Source: Gammaproteobacteria bacterium (lineage in GTDB: Bacteria; Pseudomonadota; Gammaproteobacteria; Pseudomonadales; Azotimanducaceae). From it: a stretch of DNA of 64,000 bases. The stretch lies in assembly GCA_026707045.1 (NCBI GenBank), contig JAPOXO010000101.1, positions 24,121-88,120 of the forward strand. Direction: 5' to 3'. This document shows, one piece after another, positions 48,535-58,094 of the stretch (positions are counted from its first letter, which is position 1; every line of letters starts with the position of its first letter). A program made the translations under genes and the position numbers. The notes beneath the pieces were generated by a model. That model was given only the letters and a program-made list of their open reading frames with translations. It searched no databases and had not been told where the DNA came from.

Positions 48535-49548
48535 ATGCGTTCAGTTGTAGAGATTGGCAGCTTTGCAGCTGGTTACTGTGGCCGACTATTTGCACAGACA
48601 GGCCACCCTGTTATTCGTATCGATAGTGGCGCGTCGCCTCCTGCTTGGGCTAGCCAGGAAGCCATGGATGAGTTTTTGCATTCCGACAAAACGATCATCG
48701 AAACGCCTGACTCGAACGAACTAGATCGAATTGCTAGTTCTGCGGATATCGTCGTTATAGAAGCATCCTCGGCAAACGAAGTCAAAGAAATCGGATTTGA
48801 CAGTTGGACTTGTCCCATTAAGGTGGCAATCACGCCCTTCGGAAGATCTGGCCCTCATAAGAACTGGCAGGCCACGCCTTCGACTCTGCTCGCAATGGGC
48901 GGATTCACCAACCTCATGGGAGATCCAGAACGAGCCCCCCTGACCTTGCCAGGACATTTTGTTGAATTCCAATCTGGGGGATTTGCCTACGCGGCAGCAA
49001 TGGCTTGCGGATTCTCAAGTCAGAGTGACTCAATTGACATTGGAATGCTGGAAGTCGTTATGGCCCTCAGCCAGTTCACAACTGTCATGTGGCATTGCGC
49101 TGACATTGTGCGTTCGCGTCACGGCAATGACTTCTGGTCGGTGGTACCGACCAATCTATTTCGTTGTAGAGATGGTTGGGTGTATATCAACATTGTTCCC
49201 GGCTTCTGGGATCCCTTCGCGGCTTTTCTTGAACTGCCCGAGCTGGTGATAGACGAGAGATTTGCGACGAATACTCTCCGAATGAAAAATCGAGACGCTT
49301 TGCATCAACTTACTGCGGAGGTTCTAGCCAATCTCTCTCGTAGTGAAATTCAACGACGCGCCGACGAGTGCCGAATCCCGCTCGGAGCCGTCCTGTCGTT
49401 TGACGAAGTGCTCTGCGACCCACATCTTGCAAGTCGCAATATGTGGGATTCCCGACTATCGAAGTCACAAGAAGAGATTAGCGTCCCTCGCCTTCCTTGG
49501 CTCTGCTATGACGCCTTTCCTCAGAGTCCGTCATCCGAGACTACATGA
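48535..49548 (+). CDS. family III CoA-transferase, short form with altered active site
   Basis: 337 residues, shorter than the usual 380-410. The fold is clear (V-V-E-I-G-S-F-A-A-G, V-A-I-T-P-F-G-R-S-G-P), but alignment by eye puts Glu in F-V-E-F-Q-S-G (near residue 144) where the neighbours have the catalytic Asp. It sits directly before a second full-length CoA-transferase, so it may be the non-catalytic subunit of a heteromer. Confidence 0.85.
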   Translation: MRSVVEIGSFAAGYCGRLFAQTGHPVIRIDSGASPPAWASQEAMDEFLHSDKTIIETPDSNELDRIASSADIVVIEASSANEVKEIGFDSWTCPIKVAITPFGRSGPHKNWQATPSTLLAMGGFTNLMGDPERAPLTLPGHFVEFQSGGFAYAAAMACGFSSQSDSIDIGMLEVVMALSQFTTVMWHCADIVRSRHGNDFWSVVPTNLFRCRDGWVYINIVPGFWDPFAAFLELPELVIDERFATNTLRMKNRDALHQLTAEVLANLSRSEIQRRADECRIPLGAVLSFDEVLCDPHLASRNMWDSRLSKSQEEISVPRLPWLCYDAFPQSPSSETT

Positions 49549-49552
49549 GACA

Positions 49553-50782
49553 ATGACAAGCGGTCCGTTAAAAGACATAAGAATCCTTGACTTAACCCAC
49601 GTTTGGGCAGGTCCTTTGGCCACCCGCATATTGGGAGATTTGGGAGCTGAAATCGTCAAAATCGAAGCGCCCATGGGTCGCGGCCCTCGAGACTACCGTG
49701 GCGGAATCCCCATCGGCGGCTTTGTAGGACGGGAACCAGGGGATGAACCCTACAACAACAATGCGGCTTTCGTAAAACTGCAACGAAACAAAAAGAGTGT
49801 CGCGATAGATCTAAAGACAAAAGAAGGCAGAAAAATTTTTTTGAAGCTGGTGGTTCATTCAGATGTCGTGATCGAAAACTTTAGTGCCACCGCAATGACA
49901 GATCTACGACTCGACTACCGGTATTTGCAGAAGGCGAATGCACAGGTGATACACGTAGCTATGCCAGGCTTTGGATTGACCGGCCCCTACAAGAACCGCG
50001 TCGCATTTGGGCCCACCGTCGAGCCAATGTCAGGACTAGCTCAAATAATGGGATACTCTGAAGATGAGCCTCGCTCGACAGCCATGGCACTGCCTGATCC
50101 AACTGCCGCTTTGCACGCAGTTAGTGCGGTTCTCACAGCCTTGGAAAAACGTGCCCGAACAGGAGTCGGAGAGCTAGTCGAGATGTCTCTGCTCGAATCG
50201 GCGGTAGCTGCCCATGGTCCATGGATCATCGAATCTCAACTTAAGAATGAGGAGCTGAAACCGCTCGGAAATCGACACCCTGCTATGGCTCCACATGGTG
50301 TCTATCCTTGCAGAGGCAACGACCAGTGGGTTGCGATTGCTTGCCGCAACGATCAGGATTGGATTAATTTGAGCTGTTGCATGGGCAACAAAATTGAGAA
50401 AGAGCTTTCTCTTGAAGATCGTAAGTCTCGGCATGGCGAAATCGACGAGCAAATTACCGCTTGGAGCTCAATGCGGGATCCCGAAGATGTAGTTATGACC
50501 CTTCAAGAAAACCAAGTGCCCGCGGGGCATGTACGTTCCACACCGGAAATGACAGCCGACCCGCACGTTCAATTTCGAGAGTTCTTCGTTCCGATAGAAA
50601 AAGACACTCCCATACCGGGCAATCCGATCAAGATGAGCCAAATTTCCCCTACAGATTGGACATCTTGTCCTCGACTTGGTGAACACAATGAGGAAGTCCT
50701 CGAAGGATGGCTCGGTTTCACCCCCGAGCAAATAGACCGATTAAAGAGTCTCGACGTAATCGTCGACAAGCCACCACGGTAA
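49553..50782 (+). CDS. family III CoA-transferase, full length
   Basis: 409 residues. D-I-R-I-L-D-L-T-H-V-W-A-G-P near residue 8 and the catalytic Asp in A-L-P-D-P-T near residue 181. The ATG lies four bases after the upstream CoA-transferase stop, so a two-gene operon. A longer upstream frame runs inside the previous gene and is rejected. Confidence 0.92.
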   Translation: MTSGPLKDIRILDLTHVWAGPLATRILGDLGAEIVKIEAPMGRGPRDYRGGIPIGGFVGREPGDEPYNNNAAFVKLQRNKKSVAIDLKTKEGRKIFLKLVVHSDVVIENFSATAMTDLRLDYRYLQKANAQVIHVAMPGFGLTGPYKNRVAFGPTVEPMSGLAQIMGYSEDEPRSTAMALPDPTAALHAVSAVLTALEKRARTGVGELVEMSLLESAVAAHGPWIIESQLKNEELKPLGNRHPAMAPHGVYPCRGNDQWVAIACRNDQDWINLSCCMGNKIEKELSLEDRKSRHGEIDEQITAWSSMRDPEDVVMTLQENQVPAGHVRSTPEMTADPHVQFREFFVPIEKDTPIPGNPIKMSQISPTDWTSCPRLGEHNEEVLEGWLGFTPEQIDRLKSLDVIVDKPPR

Positions 50783-50793
50783 GAGAAGTTGCT

Positions 50794-52551
50794 ATGAAGA
50801 AATCACTTGCGGACAACCGGAAAATTCAATTGAGGCGTTACTGTATGAGGAGTGCATGTTTATTCGTTGCACTTGTCGTTGTAGTGGCTTTTGCTCCCAC
50901 AGGCGTTTCAGATGAAATCCCAATTTCGCTTGAAGGGCTTTTGAAATCCTATGTAGATAGGGAGGATCCATCATTTGAATGGAGCATCGAGCAAGACACA
51001 AAAACCGAGAATTTTAGACACGTACAAGTCAAACTCACATCTCAGTCTTGGCTTACATCTCAGGAAGTTGATAGAACCGAATGGCGACATTGGCTCGAAA
51101 TCTTCATTCCGAACGATCACGAGTCCGACGTAGCGTTGCTTCTAATTTCGGGAGGAGGCAATTCAGGCGGAGAACCGAAACTGACCAGTTCTATCGGTCT
51201 ACCGATTGCTCTTGTTAGCAAGACAATTGTGGCGCAGCTATCGCAAGTTCCAAATCAACCACTGGAGTTTCTCAACGACGGAAAACAGCGAAGCGAGGAC
51301 GATCTGATCTCGTTTTCGTGGACTCAATATTTGAAGACGAAGAATCCCGAATGGCTTGCGCAAGCCCCCATGGTCAAGAGTGCTTCCCGATCCATGGATG
51401 CAGTCATTGCTGTACTCGCCTCTGATGAGATTGGAGGCATTGAAGTCGATCAGTTCATAGTTGCCGGTGGATCAAAACGTGGCTGGACGACTTGGTTAAC
51501 TGCGGTTGTCGACGAGAGAGTGGTGGCCATTGTGCCGGTTGTCTTCGATGTGTTGAACATGCGGAAATCCATGAAACACCACTTTAGCGCTTATGGATTT
51601 TGGTCAGCATCACTTGGCGACTATGTGGACCAAGGAATATTGCGGCATTTCGAGTCGGAACAGTTGGATTCACTTCTTGAAGTAGTCGATCCCTACCACT
51701 ATTTGAATGAACTCGACATTCCCAAGTTCATCGTGAATGCCACGGGAGACGAGTTCTTTCTCCTAGACTCATCCCGGTTCTATTGGGACGCCCTCGTAGG
51801 TCCGAAGTATCTTCGCTATGTTCCAAACGCTGACCATGGAATGAATGGGTCCGATGCACTCGAAAGTGTTGCTGCGTTTGTATCACTGGTTGCACGAGGC
51901 AAGGAGATACCTTCGATTGAATGGACACGCGACGGCAGCAATCGGATTGAGATTCGGACCTCTCACAAACCTATTGAGGCAAGAATTTGGGAAGCGAACA
52001 ATCCGGTCAACCGTGATTTTCGGCTCCTGCTATCGACGGACCAGAGTGGAAATCCCCGCCCCCGTGGCCCGGTGTTTGCAAGTCGCTTGCTGGCAGCAAG
52101 CTCCGAAGACGGTCAATCCTTCGAAGCGAGCGTAGACCAAACACTTAGCGGTTGGACTGCTTGGACCGTTGAGTTTGCGTTTGAAGTTGGGCTTCCTGTG
52201 CCACTGAAGCTATCCACAGATGTCCAAGTAATTCCGACTCACTTGCCTTTTGCGGAAAAGGACTTCACCGGAGATTCTTTCATTACGATACATTGCTCCA
52301 AGAATCCCGCTAACAAACAGGATCCACAGACTGTGATGGAGTTTATCGATGAGACTATTGGTTCGCCCGATGCGACACACATGCTCGTGTCCGGGCGAGA
52401 CTACTACACGTGGAAACAAATCGGAGACCTACAGGACGAAGGAATTGCATTAACACAGTTTTTGAGCTCTGTGGGTTACGAAGAGTGCCTCTATCAGCTC
52501 GAGGTTGGCGGCGGTCCAACTTTGCCACCCACTCTGGATGTCTCGGAATAG
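50794..52551 (+). CDS. PhoPQ-activated pathogenicity-related (PqaA-like) exported protein
   Basis: 585 residues. Twin-basic N-terminus and hydrophobic core (about residues 17-37), then an alpha/beta-hydrolase-like domain: A-L-L-L-I-S-G-G-G, a G-G-S-K-R-G-W nucleophile-elbow-like region near residue 227, and a late D-H-G-M. PF10142 family. Named from Salmonella regulation, but widespread in marine bacteria with unknown activity. The start is 11 bases after the CoA-transferase stop with AGAGAAG upstream. Confidence 0.88.
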   Translation: MKKSLADNRKIQLRRYCMRSACLFVALVVVVAFAPTGVSDEIPISLEGLLKSYVDREDPSFEWSIEQDTKTENFRHVQVKLTSQSWLTSQEVDRTEWRHWLEIFIPNDHESDVALLLISGGGNSGGEPKLTSSIGLPIALVSKTIVAQLSQVPNQPLEFLNDGKQRSEDDLISFSWTQYLKTKNPEWLAQAPMVKSASRSMDAVIAVLASDEIGGIEVDQFIVAGGSKRGWTTWLTAVVDERVVAIVPVVFDVLNMRKSMKHHFSAYGFWSASLGDYVDQGILRHFESEQLDSLLEVVDPYHYLNELDIPKFIVNATGDEFFLLDSSRFYWDALVGPKYLRYVPNADHGMNGSDALESVAAFVSLVARGKEIPSIEWTRDGSNRIEIRTSHKPIEARIWEANNPVNRDFRLLLSTDQSGNPRPRGPVFASRLLAASSEDGQSFEASVDQTLSGWTAWTVEFAFEVGLPVPLKLSTDVQVIPTHLPFAEKDFTGDSFITIHCSKNPANKQDPQTVMEFIDETIGSPDATHMLVSGRDYYTWKQIGDLQDEGIALTQFLSSVGYEECLYQLEVGGGPTLPPTLDVSE

Positions 52552-52620
52552 AAGAGGCTCATATGTCCTGTTGGCTCAGAATGCACTAGCGGCTTTGTGT
52601 AACTGTCAAGGTCTGCTGAT

Positions 52621-53424
52621 TTGAATCGGAGGCATTTTCTTCGCAATTCAATGGTTGCCCTTTGTTTTTTCGTCATCGCTTACTTGGCAATTGGAACGTT
52701 GCTGTTCCTCTTTCAAGACTCCCTCATCTATTACGCAGATTTCCACAAGTATGCTCGACTACCAGAAAACGTTGAACGGATCGAAGTGGAAGTTAAACAA
52801 AATCCAAGTCTTGTATCGCGCGGTTACGTTATGAATCGCCAGGCAGCGGGACCGGTCATCGTTTTCTTCACGGGCAACGCCGCCGAATCAGGCCGGTACA
52901 TAGACGATTTTCAACAATTTGAAGCCACAATCGTCATGACTAACTATCGAGGTTTTGGAGGGAGCGACGGCAAGCCATCTGAGTCGGCAATTCTTTCTGA
53001 CTCCCAAGTCCTCATACATTGGGTTAGAAAAGAGTTCCCAGAACGACCGATTGTGTTAATGGGTTTCAGTTTGGGATCCGGCGTGGCTATTCTTTCATCC
53101 GACTCGGCAACTGACGGTCTCATATTGGTGAGCCCGTACCGTTCACTTGTGCATGTTGCTCGACGAAGCATGATCGGAGTGTTCCCACTCGACCTGCTAA
53201 TGCGCACAAAGTTTGATTCAAGAACTCGATTGAACTCCCTTCCCGACCGAGTGATCGTTCTATACTCTAAAACCGATAAAACGATTCCAGCCAAAGAAAC
53301 GATGAATTTCCTTGAATTGGTGCCCCATGCGCTCGTGATTGAGGATTCTGTCCAACACAACCAATTGCTTGGACGAAAAAACAATCTCAACGCTATTGCT
53401 GATTGGCTTCAATCAGGTTTCTAA
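52621..53424 (+). CDS. membrane-anchored alpha/beta hydrolase (BEM46/ABHD13-like)
   Basis: 267 residues with a TTG start; an in-frame ATG ten codons later is an alternative. N-terminal anchor at residues 11-30, nucleophile Ser in G-F-S-L-G-S-G near 149, oxyanion-type F-F-T-G-N-A, acid S-K-T-D-K and a late Q-H-N-Q. The substrate is unknown. The closing gene before the large VWA/proton-channel cluster. Confidence 0.85.
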   Translation: MNRRHFLRNSMVALCFFVIAYLAIGTLLFLFQDSLIYYADFHKYARLPENVERIEVEVKQNPSLVSRGYVMNRQAAGPVIVFFTGNAAESGRYIDDFQQFEATIVMTNYRGFGGSDGKPSESAILSDSQVLIHWVRKEFPERPIVLMGFSLGSGVAILSSDSATDGLILVSPYRSLVHVARRSMIGVFPLDLLMRTKFDSRTRLNSLPDRVIVLYSKTDKTIPAKETMNFLELVPHALVIEDSVQHNQLLGRKNNLNAIADWLQSGF

Positions 53425-53887
53425 TCTGAGGATGAGGTCTCAGGAAATTGTTTGAGGCACAGTATTGGTTTGCGGCGTAGCGTAGGAACGAAATATTTTC
53501 ACGAGTTTAGACACATTGCCCGCATATTGAATCCAGTTTGTAGGTAAATCCCAAACACGAACACTCGTGAACACGCGTACGGACCAATTGGCGGAAAGCT
53601 GGCTACACCCATTCGACCCCTTTAGATCCAACACACTTTGCGTAGGTGTGCCAACGTACAATCGAGTGTGCTAATAACAAGACAGTGCTGAAGGAACAAG
53701 ATTCGGAAACAAATCGAGCCTTGCGTGTCAAAGAAACCGCAACAGAGAACTTTAAGAGTAATACTCGATAGGAAATGTGACTGGATTTCCAACCCCGGTT
53801 GATAGCCCTTTCGGCATTGAAGACTGTTTGGTTTGTGCGCTGCATCGCAAAAGATAAGAGAAATAGAATTGAGATTTCCGACAAGCC
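53425..53887. other. intergenic region upstream of the VWA/proton-channel operon
   Basis: About 460 bases without a credible frame. It should hold the promoter of the nine-gene run that follows. No consensus promoter, clear operator or RNA was recognised by eye. Confidence 0.4.
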
Positions 53888-54673
53888 ATGAGTCTGCTTG
53901 AAAAAGCCGAAACGCTCGTATTGGCCATCGTTCGAATCGTTTTGGTGGCCGTGGGTTCTATTGCCATCCTAGCTATGGCCGGACTGCTCTTGTGGACTGG
54001 TTGGTCGGCTTTAGCCCCTAGCGATGTCGACTACACTGAATTCTTGACCGCTCCCACGTACGCAGAGGTACGAGAAGATTTGCTCCCCACGATAGAATCG
54101 AGTCGTTCGACTGCTGCAAGCGAAGGGAATCCTGCAGATAGTAATGAACCACAAGCGACCATTTCTCCTTTTGCCGATCGACTATACACCGTAACATCCA
54201 CTCTAGATAAGCAGTACAACATTGCGGGACGAGAAGAAAGGAAATTTAGCGAGACAGTCTCTGCCAGTTACCTTGAAGACGTTCTTATCGAGCAAGGACT
54301 GGCGGTAAAGTTTCAGGATGTGGAAGCGGTCATTGATGACTACTTGTTGGCACTTCAATCAGTTGCAACCGAAATTGCAGAGGACCAAGTCCTTTCTCGA
54401 ATTTCCGACACGGCATCACGAACGTCAATCATCGTTGACGCAATAAACAAATTTCATGCCGAATATGTCCTCAGGCTTCAGGAATCGTTTCTCGCAGCGT
54501 CTGACCTAAGTACCCAACGCAGTGTTTCAAAGAACCTAGCACTGCAAGTTCTCCTGTGGAGTTTGTGTGGTAGCTTTGCAATATTCTTGATTGCATCGTT
54601 AGTTCTGGTCGTTTTTCGAATTGAACGAAATTTGCGTCAACACTTCGAAACTTCTGAAGTAAATTCGTCATGA
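53888..54673 (+). CDS. two-helix membrane protein, first gene of the VWA/proton-channel operon
   Basis: 261 residues. TM1 about 9-38, TM2 about 217-250. The roughly 175-residue segment between them is polar, with a Ser/Asn-rich linker and helical stretches, and most likely faces the periplasm. No named family recognised. The two-helix, large-loop architecture is compatible with a structural or regulatory component of the complex. The stop overlaps the next start by ATGA. Confidence 0.75.
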   Translation: MSLLEKAETLVLAIVRIVLVAVGSIAILAMAGLLLWTGWSALAPSDVDYTEFLTAPTYAEVREDLLPTIESSRSTAASEGNPADSNEPQATISPFADRLYTVTSTLDKQYNIAGREERKFSETVSASYLEDVLIEQGLAVKFQDVEAVIDDYLLALQSVATEIAEDQVLSRISDTASRTSIIVDAINKFHAEYVLRLQESFLAASDLSTQRSVSKNLALQVLLWSLCGSFAIFLIASLVLVVFRIERNLRQHFETSEVNSS

Positions 54674-55401
54674 GCCGGACTGAAATTTCACTAATTCTGT
54701 GGGTCTGTACTGCAAGCTGTATGTGGTGCGGGCTTTCATCATGGGCTCAAGAAGAACAGGAACCCATGAAAGATCCGTGTGCCGAATTAATGGCCGTTGA
54801 CATGTCGGAGTCCACGAACGATGAAGAAGTTGCCTCTAAGCAACTGGAATTGTCGATGTCCCGCCTGGACGAATGCCTAGACTCTTTGCTGTTTGGCACC
54901 GGGGCAACATCGGGTGATTCGGGTGATGGACTCGGAGCCAATGCCGATGGCGTGGAAGCTCCGTTTGCAGCGACCAATCAGGAGGGTGAAGCCTCTGGAG
55001 ACATACAAGACTCAGGGACTCTTTCCGGCAGCCTGGATGAATGGGATGACTTTCTTGATGGTGTGGAGATTGAGTTGGATCCATTGAACGCAAGCTCTAG
55101 ACCGACAAGTGGTGAACGTGAAACTGGTGATTCTCAATCTGGACCTTTGGAACCCGAGTCTTACGATACTGTCACAGGTAAGCCGCAGGAGGAAAGTGCG
55201 GACGACGGGGATCTCAAAGGTGACAAGGTCGAAAATGACTCTCTGCATCGAGACAGCAATCGACAGCCACCTGATCCAAAGGACGAAGACGCGGTACTCA
55301 AACAAATTCGAGAAGCCGCTGAAAAAGAGACCAATCCCGATACTAAAGAGGCATTGTGGGACACATACTATGACTACTTGGACAGCAAGAAACGCAAATA
55401 G
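54670..55401 (+). CDS. exported acidic low-complexity protein
   Basis: 243 residues. Signal peptide of about 26 residues ending near W-A-Q, then an acidic Gly/Ser/Asp/Glu-rich middle. The basic, helical C-terminus (Q-I-R-E-A-A-E-K-E-T-N-P-D-T-K-E-A-L-W near 213-231) is the only ordered-looking part, and such tails are typically conserved docking helices. The function is unknown. Confidence 0.7.
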   Translation: MSRTEISLILWVCTASCMWCGLSSWAQEEQEPMKDPCAELMAVDMSESTNDEEVASKQLELSMSRLDECLDSLLFGTGATSGDSGDGLGANADGVEAPFAATNQEGEASGDIQDSGTLSGSLDEWDDFLDGVEIELDPLNASSRPTSGERETGDSQSGPLEPESYDTVTGKPQEESADDGDLKGDKVENDSLHRDSNRQPPDPKDEDAVLKQIREAAEKETNPDTKEALWDTYYDYLDSKKRK

Positions 55402-56737
55402 CCAATCCATCGGTCGTTCCTTAGTCGCTTCAGTGGCTTGTTTGGCGATTCTCATATCGTTGGCAGGATCTGCAGTGGCACAGGGTGTGAGAGTAGGACC
55501 ACAGCCCATACCTCAACAACCCGCCAACGTCGATGTGACCGAGACCAAGGGATTTTTGAAGACGCGGATGAACATTCCGTCTTTGCGACTCGCAATTCCA
55601 GTACTGGATCCCGGCATTCCAACTAGCTCTAAGGAGCAACATGACCAGGGCATATGGCCAGAACTAAGAAAGAGCGAATCGGTATGGACTGCATTCAAAC
55701 TAAAGGAGTGGATGCATCGCTACAACCAGTTCGACGAAATCATTGTGTCTGCGGATACTTCAGTCAGTGCGGACGTCTATCTAATAGGCAAAATCCTCAA
55801 ATCAGACGGTGAAACCCTGTCCATCCAATATCAGGTCGTCGACGCGACCGGTTCCGTTTGGTTTGCAGACGAGAAAGACTCCTATCGTGTAGAAGTAGGC
55901 TGGCACCAACGCAATGAAGGAAGCAACAAAGATCCTTTCGATCCTCTCTATAACTCAATTGCCGAAACTGTGTATGAAGCTCTTAAGGACAGGGGAAAGG
56001 CCCATGTGAAGAACAAGGAAGATTCTTCGAGGAGAAGTCGCAATCAAGGAGCATCGCTTTCGGACTTGGATCGAATCGAACTCACGCGAGACCTGGCTTT
56101 TGCACGGTTTCTCTCACCCGATGAATTTGGAGATTCCATTGTTGCCTCAAACGGAAGGTATCAGATCCAGTACATTCCCACTCGAGACGGATCCGATTGG
56201 GCAAGAATCGAAAGCATTCAGACCAGAGAGGATGCGTTTGTCGACGTGGTTGAGAAGTACTACACCGAGTTTGTTGAGAATATTGAAGACGACTATCGGC
56301 AATGGCAATATGACTCTTTCCCAATTGCTCGGGAAATTCGAATTGCAAAACGAAATCGAGCAATCCACGGCGCTGTAGGCACCGTTCTGTTAGTTGCTTC
56401 TGTCGCAGCTGCCAAAGATGGTGCTGCCGATGACGGTGATGGATCAGCGGAACTCGGCACGAAATTGGGGGCGGCGATAGGAAGCTCTTTGATCGTCTCG
56501 AGTTTTATCCAGAACGAGCGTAGAAAGGGGGCAGTCGATGAGATTAACGAACTGGGGGGCAATCTGCACAATTCCCTCAAGCCTACTCGTATCGATTTGA
56601 ACGGAAAGGTAATTACTCTTTCGGGGACCGTACACGACCAGTTCACTCAGTGGAGGGCAATGCTCACCGAGATGTACGAGACCACTGACGATGTGGACGC
56701 CATAACGATCCTTGCAGACGACCCCGCCTCGGAATAG
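55370..56737 (+). CDS. exported protein with TolB/CsgG-like N-terminal region
   Basis: 455 residues from the ATG that overlaps the previous gene by 32 bases; this start places a clean signal peptide (cleavage near A-V-A-Q). The mature N-terminal region reads L-R-L-A-I-P-V-L-D-P-G-I-P, V-W-T-A-F-K-L-K-E-W, D-V-Y-L-I-G-K-I, then I-Q-Y-Q-V-V-D-A-T-G-S-V-W, a pattern like the TolB/CsgG-type alpha/beta fold that assesses 'ratio' proteins in the envelope. The C-terminal half has a hydrophobic stretch (G-A-V-G-T-V-L-L-V-A-S-V-A-A-A near 335-350). Function unknown. Confidence 0.75.
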   Translation: MTTWTARNANSQSIGRSLVASVACLAILISLAGSAVAQGVRVGPQPIPQQPANVDVTETKGFLKTRMNIPSLRLAIPVLDPGIPTSSKEQHDQGIWPELRKSESVWTAFKLKEWMHRYNQFDEIIVSADTSVSADVYLIGKILKSDGETLSIQYQVVDATGSVWFADEKDSYRVEVGWHQRNEGSNKDPFDPLYNSIAETVYEALKDRGKAHVKNKEDSSRRSRNQGASLSDLDRIELTRDLAFARFLSPDEFGDSIVASNGRYQIQYIPTRDGSDWARIESIQTREDAFVDVVEKYYTEFVENIEDDYRQWQYDSFPIAREIRIAKRNRAIHGAVGTVLLVASVAAAKDGAADDGDGSAELGTKLGAAIGSSLIVSSFIQNERRKGAVDEINELGGNLHNSLKPTRIDLNGKVITLSGTVHDQFTQWRAMLTEMYETTDDVDAITILADDPASE

Positions 56738-56741
56738 TCCC

Positions 56742-58094
56742 GTGAAGCGGACTGTTTTCAGACGTTCAATAGCTTGTTCAAGCGCGTGGGCCTCGTTGTT
56801 CTTCCTGACGCTGAATCTCAGCTCGCAAGAAATTGAGCTCATTGATTGTGAGGGGGAGTGGGCTGACTCTCCGCTTTGCAAAGAACGGGAAGAGGCATTT
56901 GAGAACAAGGCTCGCGTAGACTCAGTTCTGGAGGACTTGCCTGAACTTGAAGATCCTCCCTGGAACAAGGAACAACACGAGAAAGCGCTCGCAGACTACG
57001 AAAAGGCCATGGGGCACTACAACGAAGGCTACTTTGGGGATGCCAGCTCCATACTCGAAACTGTGCTGGAATCTCTTTTGAGTCTCCAAAATGAGTTTGA
57101 AGTAGTTGCTACTCAGACAGAAGAACTCGCGTTTTCCCTCCTCGAGGAGGACAAGTACAGCGAGGCAATTCCCCATCTAAAGAAGCTTGAATTGTGGCTA
57201 CCTCCTGAATCTCGTGTGACGGAAGGAATCGCCCACGCAAGTAGAGGCATGAAGTTAGACGCGCAAGCCACTGCGATCGAGGAACTCGTCGCAAACCAAG
57301 CCTTCGACGATGTAGCAGCGGAATTGGCACATTTTCCCGATGGTTTCTGGGAGCAGAGGATCAACAATATTCGTGAGCAGTTGTCGATCTATCGGCATAA
57401 ACAGTCGTTCAACGCCTTAATGTCTCGGGGGCTGAAGGATTTGGACGCGGGACAATGGGAAGCAGCACAAGATTCGTTTCGTGCTGCATTGAAATTGTCT
57501 CCCAATTCAATTGTCGCAAAGGAGTCGTTCGAAGAGGCCTCCGTCCAATTGACAAAAACGAGACTCGCAACACTATACGAGTCCCTCTCAATCCAGGAAG
57601 AGGAGGAACTTTGGGAGGAAATGCTTCGAACCCTAGCTTCGATTGAACAGCTGGTTCCAAACCGAGACGTTGAAACATCTCGGAAAGAGGTGAAACACTT
57701 GCTAGACACCGAGGCTCTGCTCAAACAAGCAATTTCCAAAGCTTCTGCTCCCATGAACAAACAAGTGCGAACGGAAATACAGAGGCTGATAGGATCAACC
57801 GAGGAACTCAATTCCCATAGTCGAATACAGCAGCAACTCAATATCCTGAAAGAGACCTTCGACCTCAATACGAAGCGAGTGTCCGTGACCGTGATTTCGG
57901 ATGGAGCAACCAACGTAATCGTTCGTCCTGGCCAAACACTTGGGAAGTTTTCCAAGAAAGTGCTTAGTGTTTATCCTGGCTCCTATGACTTCATCGGTCG
58001 ACGCACTGGCTACCACGAGACTCGCAAGTCGATAACCATCGAGCCAGATTCCAAAGAGATAGAGGTACGAGTAGTTTGCGATGTCCGATTCTAA
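56742..58094 (+). CDS. exported helical-repeat protein with C-terminal PEGA-like domain
   Basis: 450 residues from a GTG four bases after the previous stop, chosen because it gives a signal peptide (about residues 1-28); an upstream TTG lies inside the preceding gene. The middle 75-350 region is helical with TPR-like pairs (A-L-A-D-Y-E-K-A-M-G-H-Y-N-E-G-Y, Y-S-E-A-I-P-H-L-K-K-L). The last 70 residues (V-Y-P-G-S-Y-D-F-I-G-R-R-T-G-Y) are PEGA-like. Likely periplasmic scaffold of the complex. Overlaps the next gene by 14 bases. Confidence 0.78.
   Translation: MKRTVFRRSIACSSAWASLFFLTLNLSSQEIELIDCEGEWADSPLCKEREEAFENKARVDSVLEDLPELEDPPWNKEQHEKALADYEKAMGHYNEGYFGDASSILETVLESLLSLQNEFEVVATQTEELAFSLLEEDKYSEAIPHLKKLELWLPPESRVTEGIAHASRGMKLDAQATAIEELVANQAFDDVAAELAHFPDGFWEQRINNIREQLSIYRHKQSFNALMSRGLKDLDAGQWEAAQDSFRAALKLSPNSIVAKESFEEASVQLTKTRLATLYESLSIQEEEELWEEMLRTLASIEQLVPNRDVETSRKEVKHLLDTEALLKQAISKASAPMNKQVRTEIQRLIGSTEELNSHSRIQQQLNILKETFDLNTKRVSVTVISDGATNVIVRPGQTLGKFSKKVLSVYPGSYDFIGRRTGYHETRKSITIEPDSKEIEVRVVCDVRF

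Noticed and set aside
55012..55509. Minus-strand 165-codon frame in the VWA/proton-channel operon
   Set aside because: Antisense across two overlapping plus-strand genes with signal peptides and no family resemblance.
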